Part shown: positions 40,414-55,436 of the stretch, piece after piece
How positions within the stretch are numbered: the first letter of the stretch is position 1
Layout of the letters: the number at the start of each line of letters is the position of its first letter
From: Pseudoscleropodium purum
Lineage: Eukaryota; Streptophyta; Bryopsida; Hypnales; Brachytheciaceae
Assembly: GCA_963969395.1 (NCBI GenBank)
Contig: OZ017795.1
Location: 33,461,063-33,525,062, forward strand
Reading direction: 5' to 3'
Length of the DNA: 64,000 nucleotides
Position numbers and translations under genes: made by a program
Notes under the pieces: model-generated
Seen by the model: only the letters and a program-made list of their open reading frames with translations
Told to the model about the DNA's origin: nothing
Databases searched by the model: none

Positions 40414-40580
40414 TTATTTTAAAAGTGATGTGTTCTTGAAGTGTTGCTTCAACATTGAACATTTGATTTTGATGATGAATGATTATGATTTATCAATTCA
40501 ACATTTTGTGCAAAGGTGTCCAATGCAAATCTTCATTTACTATTGTTAAGGGCTCTTTTAAATTAGTGTGATGTAAAATA

Positions 40581-41877
40581 CATCTTGCAAGAAAAATCAC
40601 AGTGGAAATTTGGTTTTTAATGTATTACAAGATAGATACTACAAGATAGATATTACGAGATATATAATGTATTTGAAGAAATTGAAGAAATTCTTAAAGT
40701 TTACAATTTTAGCTAGTATCAACATTTTGGATTTGACCTAAGACAAATGAATGATAGAAAGACTACAAAGGACTTGCACACATTAACAAGGGATTAAGAT
40801 TTGACTGCAAGTGAATTTCTAAAAATTCTCAAGGGCTTAGATAAAACGGTGCCCACATGTAAAAAAAATAAGTGAAAGCAAACCACATAGCATTTTTTTT
40901 TCAAAAAAGGGCATTTGCATTGACATTTGAGTAATATGGTGCACAAAGAGGATGAAGTGGCATGCCACATTAGCATGCTTTAATGTCATTTTAGAACTTT
41001 AACATTGTCATAGTAAATGTCAGCTAAGATGTCCTATGTCATATGTAGATGTTTTTTGCAATGTCAATAGAGACGTCCTTTGTGATGTCAAGATGTTTTT
41101 CATGATGTCAACTAAGACATCCTTTGTAACATCTAGATGTTTTTTACAAGACAACATCATATTCAACATAATACTTAGATTTGAAATTTTGTTTTTTAAA
41201 ATAAAAAATTACATTTTGGATGTCCCATATAGTTTGTCTTCCCTCTTACCGCTTCTCTTGGATAAATAACTTGCCTTCTCATGTCAAAATTCTTATAGTA
41301 AGGCTTTTCAAGTCATTTAATATTATTGTCAATATGGTGTATTGTATACAATGTATGGTGTATTTTGTATAATGTATGGCACATTTTGTATGGTGTATAA
41401 TGTATGGAATATAATGTATGGAATATGGCACACATTTAAGCTAACATCAAAATTCATATCTCAAGAAACATCTCAAAAAATGTTTAGAGGTCAAAATTAA
41501 TGTTGCTAAAAACAATATTCAAATTCTTATGAATGTCTAAATTGATGTCATTGAAAATAGTATGAAATTTCTTTTTTAATATGACATCAATTGCCACTTC
41601 ATTTTTAGATCCGATGAAAAAAAATCTTACGTGGCATTGCCTACTTGTGTGGTGCTTATGTGGCTGCCACATGGCACACTTTAAGCACTTTTTTAACCTT
41701 GTTTATTGTGATGTTTCTCTAAAAACATGGCATGTTTTTTCAAATTTTCTTGTATTTTTCCCACGTCAATCTTGACGGATTTTTTTACACATCCACAATC
41801 CACATGCTTAATATTTCACTAGACATTTGCACACGTTACTATTGATGTCTAAAAACACACTTTTCTTCTAGTAAGAA
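40581..41877. mobile_element. CACTA-like non-autonomous element (tentative)
   Basis: The right end read inward, TTACTAGAAGAAAAGTGTG, resembles CACTACTAGAAAA-type termini. A possible left end, CTTGCAAGAAAAATCAC, lies near 40585. The interior has repeated GATGTC-containing words (41030-41150: AAGATGTCCTATGTCAT, GACGTCCTTTGTGATGTC and similar) and TGTATGG repeats near 41350-41420. No transposase. Confidence 0.35.
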
Positions 41878-41879
41878 GC

Positions 41880-42340
41880 TTGAGCCATTGAAAGAGAGTA
41901 GAGTATAGGGTTAGACTAGAAGGAAAAACTCAATAGTGGAATTAGAGGTTAATAAACTAGGGTAACAATAGAATGTAGAGTTAATTTTAGACGTCAAAAC
42001 TAGAACACTGCTAGAAGTTAGGAGGTAAGGTATTGTCATAGAAGTTATTGGAGAGATCCTAATCACTTGTAACATTAGATAGACAATTAATACCATAGGC
42101 TTCACCTTAGACTCATAGAGAACCGATAACTAGTAGTTAGTTTGTAGGTTGCATCAATTGCATTTCTAGGCATTTCATTTGCCCATCAACGAAAATTAGG
42201 AAACACTAGCAAGATTCATTGCTTGGAAAGCATAGTGGATCGCACTCACAACACTCCTTTAAGTCAAAAGTAGATAAAAGCTAAGAACTTGGTCATGTTT
42301 GTTTTCTTACCAAGGGTAGGTAATCAAGCGCCCACAGCCA
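41880..42340. other. Unassigned repeat-like sequence
   Basis: The last part (42200-42340, ending ACCAAGGGTAGGTAATCAAG) is similar to about 27890-28035. No coding sequence. Confidence 0.4.
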
Positions 42341-43908
42341 CCTAGACATCTAGGCCCTAGACCTCTAGGTGCATACTATGGCTGATCGACCTAGCCTTGA
42401 ACATCTAGGCTCCAACCACCACATTGTGAAAATGTAGTTCTAGAGGCTCCGGAGGCAACTCTAGACCCCTACTTGACGAAACATTTATCAACTATGCAAT
42501 AGAAACTAAGGAAGCTATTTTGTAGTACTTGGTAAAAGCTTGTTGTAATGAATGACTCAAGTAAACTAGTTTTTTTCCCTCAAAGTTGAAAACCCTTTTG
42601 TGTTGCTAGTATTGAATTCTGATTTTAGTTATATATTGTTAATTTGGATTGAATTCTAATTTTAGTTCTAAATTGTTAATTTGAATTGAGTTCTGAATTG
42701 AATTTTGAATAATTTATTAAATTGTTAATTCAATTAAACATTTTATTAAGCTTGGAGGATCAATGAAGGATTAAAGTAAGTGTGAAATTCAATTAAAGGT
42801 TTAATTAATTTCAAAATTCAATAACGTATTTAATTAAGTTTTAAATACAATAGAAATTTTAATTAATTTCTCATTTCATTTGAGGATTTAGTTAAGTTCT
42901 AAATGCAATTAAATATTTGATAAAGTTTTGAATTCAATTAAGAATTTCAGGGATTCACTTAGCATTTATTTATTGAAACAATTATTAACATTAAAGCCAA
43001 TGAACTTCCAATTCAGTGGTGAATACATTAGGCATTAGAATATTAAATACCAAAATTATATAGTAATTAGCTATCTAGAGGCATTTTGATGGATAGGGCA
43101 TTTCCGTGGAAGAATCGGACCTCTTTGAAAACGCTTAGTCTACTAAATGCCTCTAAACGGCCTGTCCAGATCCTCCAAGAACCAGAGGTCCAGTTCTTCT
43201 ATGGAAACGGGCTCTTTACATTTACAAAATGATAGCAATGGCTTCTTCATTGACATGGAGAACCTTGTGCAAGAGATTGTCCTAGTAATTCCATTGCATT
43301 TGCCATAGATTGAAAAACGCCAACCAATGCTTGGGAGGTTTTTTTGTTGACCTTTGTTTTGTCTCTCTCCATGTCTATTCTCTCTCTCGGTCTATAAGTT
43401 CCTTATGCCTCTCCATGTCATTTTCTCTCTCTTAAGTTCTATCAAGATTTTCTACTAGCTATTCCAATTTAAGACAAGTGCATCTCATAGAGCTTTTGAA
43501 GCATGGGGCAACATCCTTCTTTTTTTTACCTATATTTGATTGAAACTTTGGATCTACTTTGTCATCTTCACTATCACCTACTTGCTCAAACACATCACGT
43601 CCAACTTATAGTGACCTTAAACACATGGTACATTGTAATATCATTAAAAATCATTGAAGTGAAAAAAAGTCTTCATTTATTCCCTTGAATAACTTATACA
43701 AGGCATTTTACAAAATACAAAAAATAGTACAAGAAGAGTCATTGTGAAATTCAATAAAATAAAATAAAAATTGGGTACATTAAATTGAATAAAGAAATGC
43801 AACTTATATTTAAAGAGAGTCAAAAGCTTATGAACCGGATGGATTGTTTAATATTGTAGTATCCATTAGATGCTTTGGAGCTATATTACAAGATACTCCA
43901 AACAACCA

Positions 43909-44214
43909 AGAAATTATGTGATCATGCACCTCTCTTTTCATGATTGTTTTAATTTAAATAACCTCTTGGCTTCACCTTTGGGGTAAGTTTAAAAAGACGG
44001 TTTTCCACTAGGCACATTTTTCTTATAATCACACACCTTTTTGAAGTTAGCCCTTGTTTGGTTACACAAGGGCTAACTTCAAAAAGATGTGTGATTATGA
44101 GAAAAATGTGCCTAGTGGGAAACTATCTTTTTAAACTTACCCCAAAGGTGAAGCCAAGAAGTTATTTAAATTAAAACAATCATGAAAAGAGAGGTGCATG
44201 ATCACATAATTTCT
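43909..44214. repeat. Near-perfect 306-bp hairpin (foldback)
   Basis: Arms of about 150 bases centred near 44061 with a loop of about 6 bases. The stem top is AGTTAGCCCTTGT / ACAAGGGCTAACT and the base is AGAAATTATGTGATCATGCA / TGCATGATCACATAATTTCT. The few mismatches are mainly C/T-type. It could be a foldback element or a source of small RNAs. Confidence 0.85.
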
Positions 44215-44279
44215 AGTAGGAAACCATCTACTAACCAATGCAACAAGTTTGTTGCATTGGTTAGCATCCCTATTAATTC

Positions 44280-44534
44280 CTAATTTGAACATTGGTGTGA
44301 CAAAGTTTTCCATTTCTGCATAGACATTTGATGCAAAAGATGTCTATTAGTACTATTTGGCCCGCTAATTTCTAACCACTTCTTATATGCTATACAAAAA
44401 ACAAGCACTTCATCATTCGACCATGGTTCAAAAGCAACAGTGCGACTTGCACGCATCCCTTGCACATCTCTTTCTTCTACGTCTTCATCTTGTTGTTGGG
44501 AGTTTAGGCTAATTGCTTGAACCCTTGCTCTCAC
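44280..44534 (-). pseudogene. Myb/SANT-like fragment (second protein of a PIF/Harbinger element)
   Basis: Minus-strand frame of 84 residues ending in a stop. The segment FEPWSNDEVLVFCIAYKKWL resembles the start of the Myb/SANT-like domain that Harbinger elements encode beside their transposase. It lies inside the same terminal repeats as the transposase relic and is divergent from it. Only part of the domain is readable, and the reading rests mostly on context. Confidence 0.45.
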
Positions 44535-45255
44535 TGATCTAGTAAGCGGTGAGGTAGATGTTCAATTATCCATTGTATTGTTTTGGTATTGTCCAGAGAC
44601 CTAGTTTAGAAATGTTGAAAAAATTTATTTAGGAAAGGTATTGGTCATTGAAAATTAATTTAAACAAAAAGAAATGCATTACTTCCCTCAATGTTGACAA
44701 TTCACGTCAATCAAATGAAATCTTAAAGGTTCAATGAAATGAATATACTTGAGTATAACAAGAAGAGGTTTAGAAGCTAGAACAATGTAGAGGAAAAAAT
44801 AATTCAAGTAAAATATGAATAAGTGAACACTAAAATGTATAAGCTTTAGAAGTGAAGCCTAAAATATATCCTCAAGAACAGTTGAATAAGTATCATTTCT
44901 ATTTCTTCCTTGCCTTCTTTAATAATGGACTAGGGGTCAGAAAAAGTAAATGATAAAAATAAAATTAGAGATATAAGTCCTCAATGAAATACAAATGTAA
45001 AAGAATTTAAAAAAGAATTGTATTGTTTACTAAATTTATTTGTTTATTTAAAAAAGACTTCAAACTTACAGTTGTTATTACAACAAACTCCACAAATGCA
45101 CTCTACAAATGGACTTATTATGCATCCTACCAACTAAAATAATTTTAAAAATAATAGTTTTACTTGCTAAATTTATTAGTGTTTCAAAATTTAGAAGTCT
45201 ATTCAATTAACATTGTCATAAATAGAACTTGAACTAGTACTTTGAAGTACACCTT

Positions 45256-46180
45256 TTAACCCCTAAAGGACCAAATTACATTTTTTTGGCAACATAGAAA
45301 TTTTAGGTAGGTGTGTGTGACTAGAGATTTCCATATTTTTGGCCCAAATTTTGATAGAAGGTATGGACAAGGAATATCTTTCATGAACACTAAATTTCAG
45401 GACATTTGGAAATATAAGTAAAAAATTATGGCCTAATATATAGTTTGTTTCTCAACTTGGGTAGTTTGGGCAAAGCTGAAAAAATCATTTTTTTCAAAAA
45501 TCCAAATTGGAAATTGGATTTTTAGATTTATATATACATTAAAAGCTTTGAATCATTCCATTTTGATCAATGAGTCAAAAGTTATGAGGTGTTTTAGTTT
45601 GCGGGCAATTATGGATTCTCTACCCCAAAATAAACATTAAAGTCCATTATTGAACTCAATTTTTTTTAGTTTTGAAAAAAAATAAAAAATTTAGGTGAAT
45701 ATTGTTTATTAAACCATTACAACCAAGTGGCATTCTTTGTTTCCATAAATAAATTGTTAATAATTTAGTATTTTGAACCATTCTCTACATCTTTCTACTT
45801 ACTATTTTTTTCCTATATATTGTACAATTTCAAATGATCTAAAAATTTTCAAGCATGTAGCCAACATGACTTGAAGAATGAATCTAAAGAGTTTCAATCA
45901 TTTTGAACATTTTTTCATACAAATGTGACCTTGTGAAGTTCAACTACCTGGTTTTTCGCACAAACAAAAATGATTTTTGTCACTTTAAATGCTAATATCT
46001 TGCAATCTATACAGTGGAAATTTCTGAAATTTTACCACATCTTTTCAAAATAGTGTACTTCAAAATCCTACGGTTACATATGCCCAAAAAAGTTTTTTTC
46101 TAAATTTTGAAACTTGTATAAAAAATGGCAGTTTTGGAGCAGTTTTGGCGAAAACATAGTTAGGGATTTTTAGGGGTTAA
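45256..46180 (-). mobile_element. TTAA-family non-autonomous transposon, reverse copy nested in Harbinger element
   Basis: Starts TTAACCCCTAAAGGACC and ends TTTTAGGGGTTAA, with intact TTAA on both sides. 925 bases, reverse orientation relative to 8401 and 59177. Its position within the Harbinger-type element shows it inserted later. Confidence 0.8.
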
Positions 46181-46639
46181 AAACAAACATGTTATAATTT
46201 TTAACATATCTTCACTATATATGTTGTATATGTAATTGATTAATTGTATCATCAAATTTTCCACATTGATTTTGTTGTCATGATTGGTAAAGCATTACAA
46301 TGAATATTTCTAGAGATGGATGCTTACATTTATGGTCGGCCTCTTTTGTGGCCTTAGCCTTAGTGGGTTCACAAAATATCAAGGATTCTTTACCCTCAAC
46401 TGAGAGAGGTCAAAGGAGGGTGACAAAGTCTTTGTCTTTTTTGTTGAAGTTATCTCAATTTAGTACATTAATTGCCTCCTTGGAAGATGAAGACCTTGCA
46501 TGTCTTATGATGGAATTTGACTTAAAACCCAAAGACGTACTTGGCATTCATTGGCGAGCTTGGTGTATAAAATCTAGGTCTTTGCATTGGTGGGCCCTTT
46601 ATTGTGTTGAAGTTATTTAGCATGACCATGTAAGATTTC

Positions 46640-47739
46640 AAAAAATGTTTAGTGTGTATGAGAACATTCAATTATTTATGTGGCTTGATAGGTAATGATA
46701 TGCATTGCCATCCACCTCCATTGCTTGGACAAGGTATTTGCGATAGAAAATTAGAAGTTGACAAGCAAATTGCCATGTGCTTGTGTAGATTGGCTACCGG
46801 TGATTCTATACTCAATATATCATAATAGTTTTGAGTCTCTCCAGCAACAATTTCAAAAACTATGAAGAGGTTTATCATGACTATGCTTTTACAAAGCAAA
46901 CATCACTTGTAGTGGCCTAGCAATGATGGCTTGCAAATTGTGAAGAAGAAGTTTGAACATTTGTAGGAAATTCCATAAGTTTGTAGTACCATTGATTGCA
47001 CTCATTTAAAAGTTGATTTATCAAGTAATGCAAGATCCACGGACTTCTATAATGAAGATCACAACTACAATTATGTAGTACAATTCATTGTAGATTCAGA
47101 GATGTGATTCTTGGATGTGTTTGTTGGATTTCCAAGTGTAGTGCATGATGTAAAAAACCTAAGAAATCCAGGCTTTTACAACTCAGTTGAAAAAGGTGAA
47201 CGTTTAAATGGACCGAAGCAATGAATTGCAGATACATGGATTCCAAAGCTCTTTGTAGGGGATACTAGATATATAGGGTCAAAGTGGATGTTAGATCCTC
47301 TTCTAGGGAAGAATTTGTATGGTATGAGAGTTACAACTACAAACAAAGTAGTACTCGTATCATAGTTGAATATACTTTTGGAAGATTGAAAGGGGTTTGA
47401 AGAATTCTATACAAACCAATCTAGAATCTTGACAAGGCATTGGTTCCTACATTGATTTATACTTGTATTTTGCATAATATTCTTTTAGAACATAATGGGG
47501 TTGTTGATGAAGACATCCTCCTTCCCAAACATCACAATGAAGGTAGAGGTCAACAAATTTCTAGGCATGTTATAACAAATGAAGCAAAGATCATAAAGAA
47601 ATTAGTTGTTCACCACTTAGAAGTTGTTGAAGCATGCACAAACATATCCTACTATGTGCCGCATAGACAAAGTAGTAGGTATTGGAAGCCTCAAAATGTA
47701 GTGGTAATTGCTAATTACTATGCTACTTTGTTGTTTTAG
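46640..47739 (+). pseudogene. PIF/Harbinger DDE transposase, heavily broken
   Basis: In several frames the order of a DDE_Tnp_4 transposase is readable: VDKQIAMCLCRLATGDS near 46755, then STIDCTHLKVDL with the first catalytic D at 46994-46996, EDHNYNYVVQFIVDSEM, VFVGFPSVVHD, LFVGDTRY with the second D at 47261-47263, then IIVEYTFGRLKG with the E at 47368-47370. The intact C-terminal frame 47440-47739 carries TLIYTCILHNILLEHNG. Stops and shifts are frequent, so no protein can be made. A preceding frame (46300-46620, +) is unassigned but may be its N-terminal part. Confidence 0.85.
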
Positions 47740-48682
47740 TTCTCTAATAGTGGAGTTTTTTTCTTTTTCTTGAGATTAAAAGTCTTTGTTCCAATTATTT
47801 TATAATTCTTTGTTGCCACTTTGTAAGGAGAGTTCACTATAACAAGTTAACAATAGGATGTTATAGTTGAATTTGTTACTCAATACATATCAATGAAGAG
47901 TTCAACATAGCTTTGGGTTCAAATATTTTGAAGGCATTTTGGTATTTAATATCCTAATGCCTAATGTGTCCACCTTTGAATCGGAAGTTCATTGGCTTTA
48001 ATGTTAATAATTGTTTCAATAAATAAATGCTAAGTGAATCCCTGAAATTCTTAATTGAATTCAAAACTTTATCAAATATTTAATTGCATTTAGAACTTAA
48101 CTAAATCCTCAAATGAAATGAGAAATTAATTAAAATTTCCATTGTATTTAAAACTTAATTAAATACGTTATTGAATTTTGAAATTAATTAAACCTTTAAT
48201 TGAATTTCACACTTACTTTAATCCTTCATTGATCCTCCAAGCTTAATAAAATGTTTAATTGAATTAACAATTTAATAAATTATTCAAAACTCATTCAGAA
48301 CTCAATTCAAATTAACAATTTAGAACTAATATTAGAACTCAATCCAAATTAAAAATATATAACTAAAATCAGAACTCAATTTAAAACTGAATTCAACACT
48401 AGCAACACAAAAGGGTTTTCAACTTTGAGAGAAAAAAAACAGTTTACCTGAGTCATTCATTACAATGAGCTTTTACCAAGTACTGCAAAATAGCTTCCTT
48501 AGTTTCTATCGCATAGCTGATAAATGTTTCGTCAAGTAGGGGTCCAGGGCTGCCTCCGGAGCCTCCAGCTCTACGTTTTCGCAATGCGGTGGCTGGAGGC
48601 TGGACCCGTACCTCACTACCTGGACGTTCAAGGCCGGGCCAGCCATGGCATGCGCCCGGAGGTCCAGGGCCTGGCACACCAG

Positions 48683-50645
<1,963 letters not shown>

Positions 50646-53400
50646 AATTGAAATAATGTAGGATGTCTAGAATTCTGAGCCCTGTAATTCGAAACTCATA
50701 CCAACCTTCCATCCAGTTAGGCTGTTTGTTTTGATAGTTGGATCTGTTCTTTGCACACAGAATATGGCATAGACACTTGTGTATAAATCCCAGTTTCCAA
50801 GTCCCATCTAGAACTTCATTGACACTGTAGATGACACAGTTAGGGTTTGGTTGGAGTGGAGATGTGGGGCTGGGTGATCAATAAATTAATATTGTTGTTT
50901 ACATAGTACAGAACATCATGGTTACACTGATCTTGTTTTGTTTGTCATCGTGAGATCTCTAGAACCATGCATCCTCCAATGACATTCTTGGTTCAGTCAA
51001 AAAGATCTCTATGAAGAGGGGTGCATATATGGTATTCCAACTCACAACATAAAAGATATTGAATTTCAAAAAATTTAGGAAATAAAAAATTAGAAAGTTT
51101 CTTTTATAAATATTTAATTATATTGTGGCAATAACATAAGGTACACTAGTCTATACCTCAAATTTGTTTGTTTGTTTTTTAAACTTCATCTTTTAATTTT
51201 AAACTATACAAAAAGAATTAAATTTGATGAAGTCTTTGAAAAGCAAAGGTTCATAGTATGAAAATTGGTTATTTACCTTGATGTAGCTTTAACAACTACA
51301 CATGTTAGTTAAAAGAAAAGATCCCAAATTAGCTTTGCAAAAGTTGGTGTTTCATCAAAAGTCAAGTGTACACCAAATTGGTACAAAATTCCAATCATCT
51401 AAACCATACCTAATGATAGATTTGATTCTAATCAAACTTATGGCAATGAAATGTGAGTTCAGTTATAGTGGTTTAAATCTCTCTGAAGGGTGGTTAAAAT
51501 TTATTATCGCTTGATTGAGAATGAGCAAGCAAGTAAATAATCTGAGATTGATTAATTACTACTCAGCCTTGGTAATGGCCTTATTCAAGGGCCACATAGC
51601 ACAGCTAGCGACTCAGGGACGTTTCAAGCATGCCCCATTCTAATGGTGAAGGCCTTGCATGTTTTTTTTGGCTGGCTTGGTTTTGGCTACTCGTGCTCAT
51701 TACTATTACTGTTTTGGGTTTGCTTGTAAATTACTACTAAGTACAGAGTACTATAACAAAAAAACATCAGAGGATTTTTTTTTTGGGGGGGGGGGGTCAT
51801 GAGGGCTGTGTTAGGCCTGTTCCCCTGAAGTTGTTCCCCTGGCAGATCGTAAACAGCTGCAGGTAGATTTTTTTTGAAAAATTTAAAATGAAAAAAAAAA
51901 AAATTGGTGATGTGGTAGTCATTCTGCAATGTCAAACAACAACTGCAAGCTCTTGCAAGGTTGTTCCCCCAACACTAACAACCCAAGGAACTCATAGCCC
52001 TCTAAGGGGGCTGGAAATCCTCTAATGACTAGAGAATGAATATGGGTTCACGGATTTTGGAGATTAGTGAGTTGGTATGCAGAATTTGCAAACTCATGCC
52101 TGCTCTCTAGCACTGAGACCCGGGGGGGATATTTAGTAATAATAGGTAGAATCAGCAAAGTAAGCATATTTTGCTAGCATAGTTGGTAGGCTCTTAGGGT
52201 GTTGATTCTACAAACTAATCAAGCTCAAAATGAGTTGAATACACCCTTTAGTTTTAACATGAACTTATGGCTTAAAAATATTAGTGAGGTTGGCTCGTAG
52301 TGAAAATGGATTAATTGCAAAATAGCACTTGAAGCTCCAAGATTCATTAGGTATTTTTTGCTATATAGTCTTTTGGAATATTTTTTTGCATGTATGTTTT
52401 GAGGTAGTTTTTTGTTAAAGCTATAGCATGTGTATGTCAACTATATACACCTATTGTACTTCACTAGTTACTCTACATTGGTTTGTTGTATTGTTAGAAT
52501 GGATACATGTGAGGTCCACAAATTCTTAAACTTTTCAAATTCATAGTTCCAAGATCCAACTTTTACTCCGAAATTGTTTGATTCTTCTAGTACAAAAGGA
52601 ATGCACCCAAGTTTTTAATTTTGTGCTTTGTTGGCTTATTATCCTCTAAGTGCCCAAGCTTTTCTAATAATGTTTTTCCTATGACAAAAAAACATGGGCT
52701 TATAATTATTACCAATGAAGAAAATTATTTAAGAAAAATCTAACCATATACATGTTTAAAGAGCTTGCACATCAGTGTGCATACCAAATTTGAGTGTGAA
52801 ATTGTGTAGGAGTTGTGAAATTATAACAAAAAAATGTATAATGCCTATTTTTAGTATAATGCCCCTCCTTACAATGTCAAAAAAATTTGCAAATAAGAAT
52901 TTGGGGGGATTAGAGGTGATATGAACAATTAAAAATTATGCTAGCACACTAAAATGTACTTCCAAAAACTTTAAGTTCAAATGAAGAGCTATCAAAGTCA
53001 TTTCATAATCTACCTTGCAATTGTTGAAATGCAATTTTTTATATTATGTATAAATCACAAATAACTCCAAATCAACACTTGTATGTTTAAATTTTCAATG
53101 GTGAAAATCATGAAAACACTTGATTCTTTCTAGTGGGACCACTTTCAGAGTAAATGAATAAATACAATTTTTTTTATATCAAATCAAGTGAAATTGGCAA
53201 ACTTTGCTCAAAGTTGGGAAATGAAGTAAAATTAGCAAGCTTTATTCTTCCACTAATGGTACATCTATGCCTTTGGAGACCTCTAAAAAATCAAATAATT
53301 ACTTTTTTCAGTAGAAAATCAAAGTTTTCAATAATTAACCTTCAAAACTACCCATAAAAAAAATTTAATGGTCAAAGAATTTTACCTACCCACACCAAAA
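50646..53400. other. Unassigned region, partly GC-richer, no gene recognised
   Basis: 50646-51060 and 51540-52120 are less AT-rich than the repeats and look low-copy, but I find no coding frame with a recognisable motif. A T-run/G-run tract lies at about 51775-51796. Confidence 0.4.
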
Positions 53401-53454
53401 TGAGCCTCAAATTGGTCATATGTGATCAATTGGAATACTTGGAGGCATCTTTTG

Positions 53455-54010
53455 AGTGGATAGTGAGTGGATAGTGAAGAGAGGTACTCACTATCCACCC
53501 AAAAGTGACTCCATTTTTGGGCTCATTTTTAGGTTTTAAGGATTTTAAAATTTTCATTTGCAACCCCCCCCCCCCCCCCCCCCCCCTCTTGTAATTATCA
53601 AAAACCAACATAGTAACAATCAATATGAGATAATTCTTCTTGTATCCCCATATCCAATATTATTTCCATACCCATATTCATATTTGGTATTCATCTTGTA
53701 TCCATATCTGAATTCAATATTCATCTCGTATCCATATTTGTATTTGGTATTATATCCATATTTGTATTTGGTACTCATCCCGTATCCATATCCAGTATTG
53801 TATACATATCCAATATTCATTTCATATTTCATATTTGAACGGCTTAAACTAAATCTCACAAGATCAATGGCTTGTGATTTTTTGAGAAATGAAAGGCAAT
53901 TTCAAGGGTAAGCATTTTTTCTTAAAAAATATCAATGGTTTGTAAATTTTTTGAGAGAGTGGGGCAACTAATGCAAACTAGGGGGAGCCATCTTTTGAGT
54001 GGATAGTTAG
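53455..54010 (+). repeat. Inverted repeat pair, left copy, with TATCCATAT-type tandem units
   Basis: Inverted copy at 54968-55436. Contains a 23-base C run (53564-53586), then about 180 bases of degenerate units such as ATCCATATTTGTATTTGGTA, and ends near CATCTTTTGAGTGGATAG. The paired landmarks are GCAACTAATGCAAACTAG and its complement in the right copy. Coding frames here translate the tandem units. Confidence 0.65.
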
Positions 54011-54967
54011 GGGGCGCAGTTATTTTGGAATTATTCTCTGGATATATGAAGATTTGTTATCTCTTGGAGGATATTTAATACCTACAAACTTTACAAATCT
54101 ATCAACACGGAGCTGCCAATCAAGAGTATGAGGATTTACTGTGCATTTCCTTTTGTAAGAGTGATTCATGGCTTGAATGTTAAAAAATGAAACATGATTT
54201 AGGTTGGTAAGTAGGAAATATTGTAGGAACATGGTAGTCAATCAAATATTCAAATTGGGACTAGGTAACTACACCTAAAATCGCTCAAATAAACTATGTA
54301 GTGTAACCAACATGCTCTAGAAAATGAACAACAATTTTTTGCACATTGCTTAAGTACTATGAATCAAAATGCAAGTGGTTTTATAATTTTTGGATGCATT
54401 TTGAATTAGTTATAAATTTTCAAAGATTCAAGATATAATATGCTAAAATTGTTTGTAGGGTGATGCCAGAATGCATTTGATGCACATGAAGAAATGGCAC
54501 AAGAGGTAAGTTAAAGCAATAGAAAGTGTATCCAAAATGAACCACTTGTAAAGCTACCATGTCTACAATACTATAATTATAATTGCACACTACTCAGAAT
54601 TCTTCCTACATTTGCCCTTGTTATGTGTACCATTTTAGGTATCCTTTGTATTAAGCTCCCCTTCAAAAAAAGGTTTTGATTTTGAGGAGTAATCCATCTT
54701 GGATGTAGTTACTATACTGGTACTAATGGTCTGTGCTGAAACCACCATTTTTTAATACTATAGAAATCAATCACTTTAAAAAATGGAAAAATACTCAGTG
54801 GAAGTCAAACTACTATAGAAGATGTTTATTTTTTCCAATAAAATTTCAAGGATGAATAATTGCACTTCTATCCTATATATAAGAATCCTTTGTGATCCAT
54901 TAAATACTTAGTGTCCGTGGTAGTGTTATAGGGTGAAAACCAACGACTACAACCAAGTAAAGATATA

Positions 54968-55436
54968 CTATCCTTTCAAAAGATGACTCCCCCCTGGTTT
55001 GCATTAGTTGCCCTTCCTTTCAAAAAATTTACAAATTGATTTTTTTTTTTAAAATGCTTATCCTTGAAATTGCCATTGATTTCTCAAAAAATCTTAAGCT
55101 GTTGATCTAATGAGATTTAATCTAAGCCATCCAAATATGAAATACGAAATGAATACCGATACGTATACAATACTGAATATAGATACAGGATGAATATTGA
55201 ATATAGGTACCGGATACAAATACAATACCAAATACAATTAGGGATGAATATTGAATTTGGATACCGCATACAAATGTGGGACTATGGGAGGAATTATCCC
55301 ATATTGATTGTCACTATATTGGTTTTTGAAAATTACAAAAGAGGGGTGGGGGGTGCAAATGAAAATTTTTAAATTTTTAAAACCCAAATATGAGCATTGT
55401 GAGTCACTTTTGGGTAAATAGTGAGCATTGTAAGAA
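54968..55436 (-). repeat. Inverted repeat pair, right copy
   Basis: Begins TTTCAAAAGATGACTCCCC and continues through TTTGCATTAGTTGCCC. It has GGATACAAATACAATACCAA-type units and a GGGGTGGGGGG run where the left copy has poly(C), and ends GAGTCACTTTTGGGTAAATAG. About 960 bases separate it from the left copy. Confidence 0.65.

Larger units (their letters stand above)
42342..48682. mobile_element. PIF/Harbinger-type element with about 0.7-kb terminal inverted repeats
   Basis: The left arm (42342 to about 43055) and right arm (about 47938-48682) are inverted copies of each other along their whole length. For example, TTAGCATTTATTTATTGAAA pairs with TTTCAATAAATAAATGCTAA, and CTACTTGACGAAACATTTAT with ATAAATGTTTCGTCAAGTAG. 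Between them lie a dead PIF/Harbinger transposase (+), a Myb-like fragment (-), a nested TTAA-family element and a long hairpin. No clear target duplication is visible, and terminal repeats this long are unusual for Harbinger. The right end lies directly against the duplicated PRS last exon. Confidence 0.75.

Noticed and set aside
53558..53911. Repetitive tyrosine/proline-rich frame
   Set aside because: Translation of poly(C) and TATCCATAT-type tandem units.
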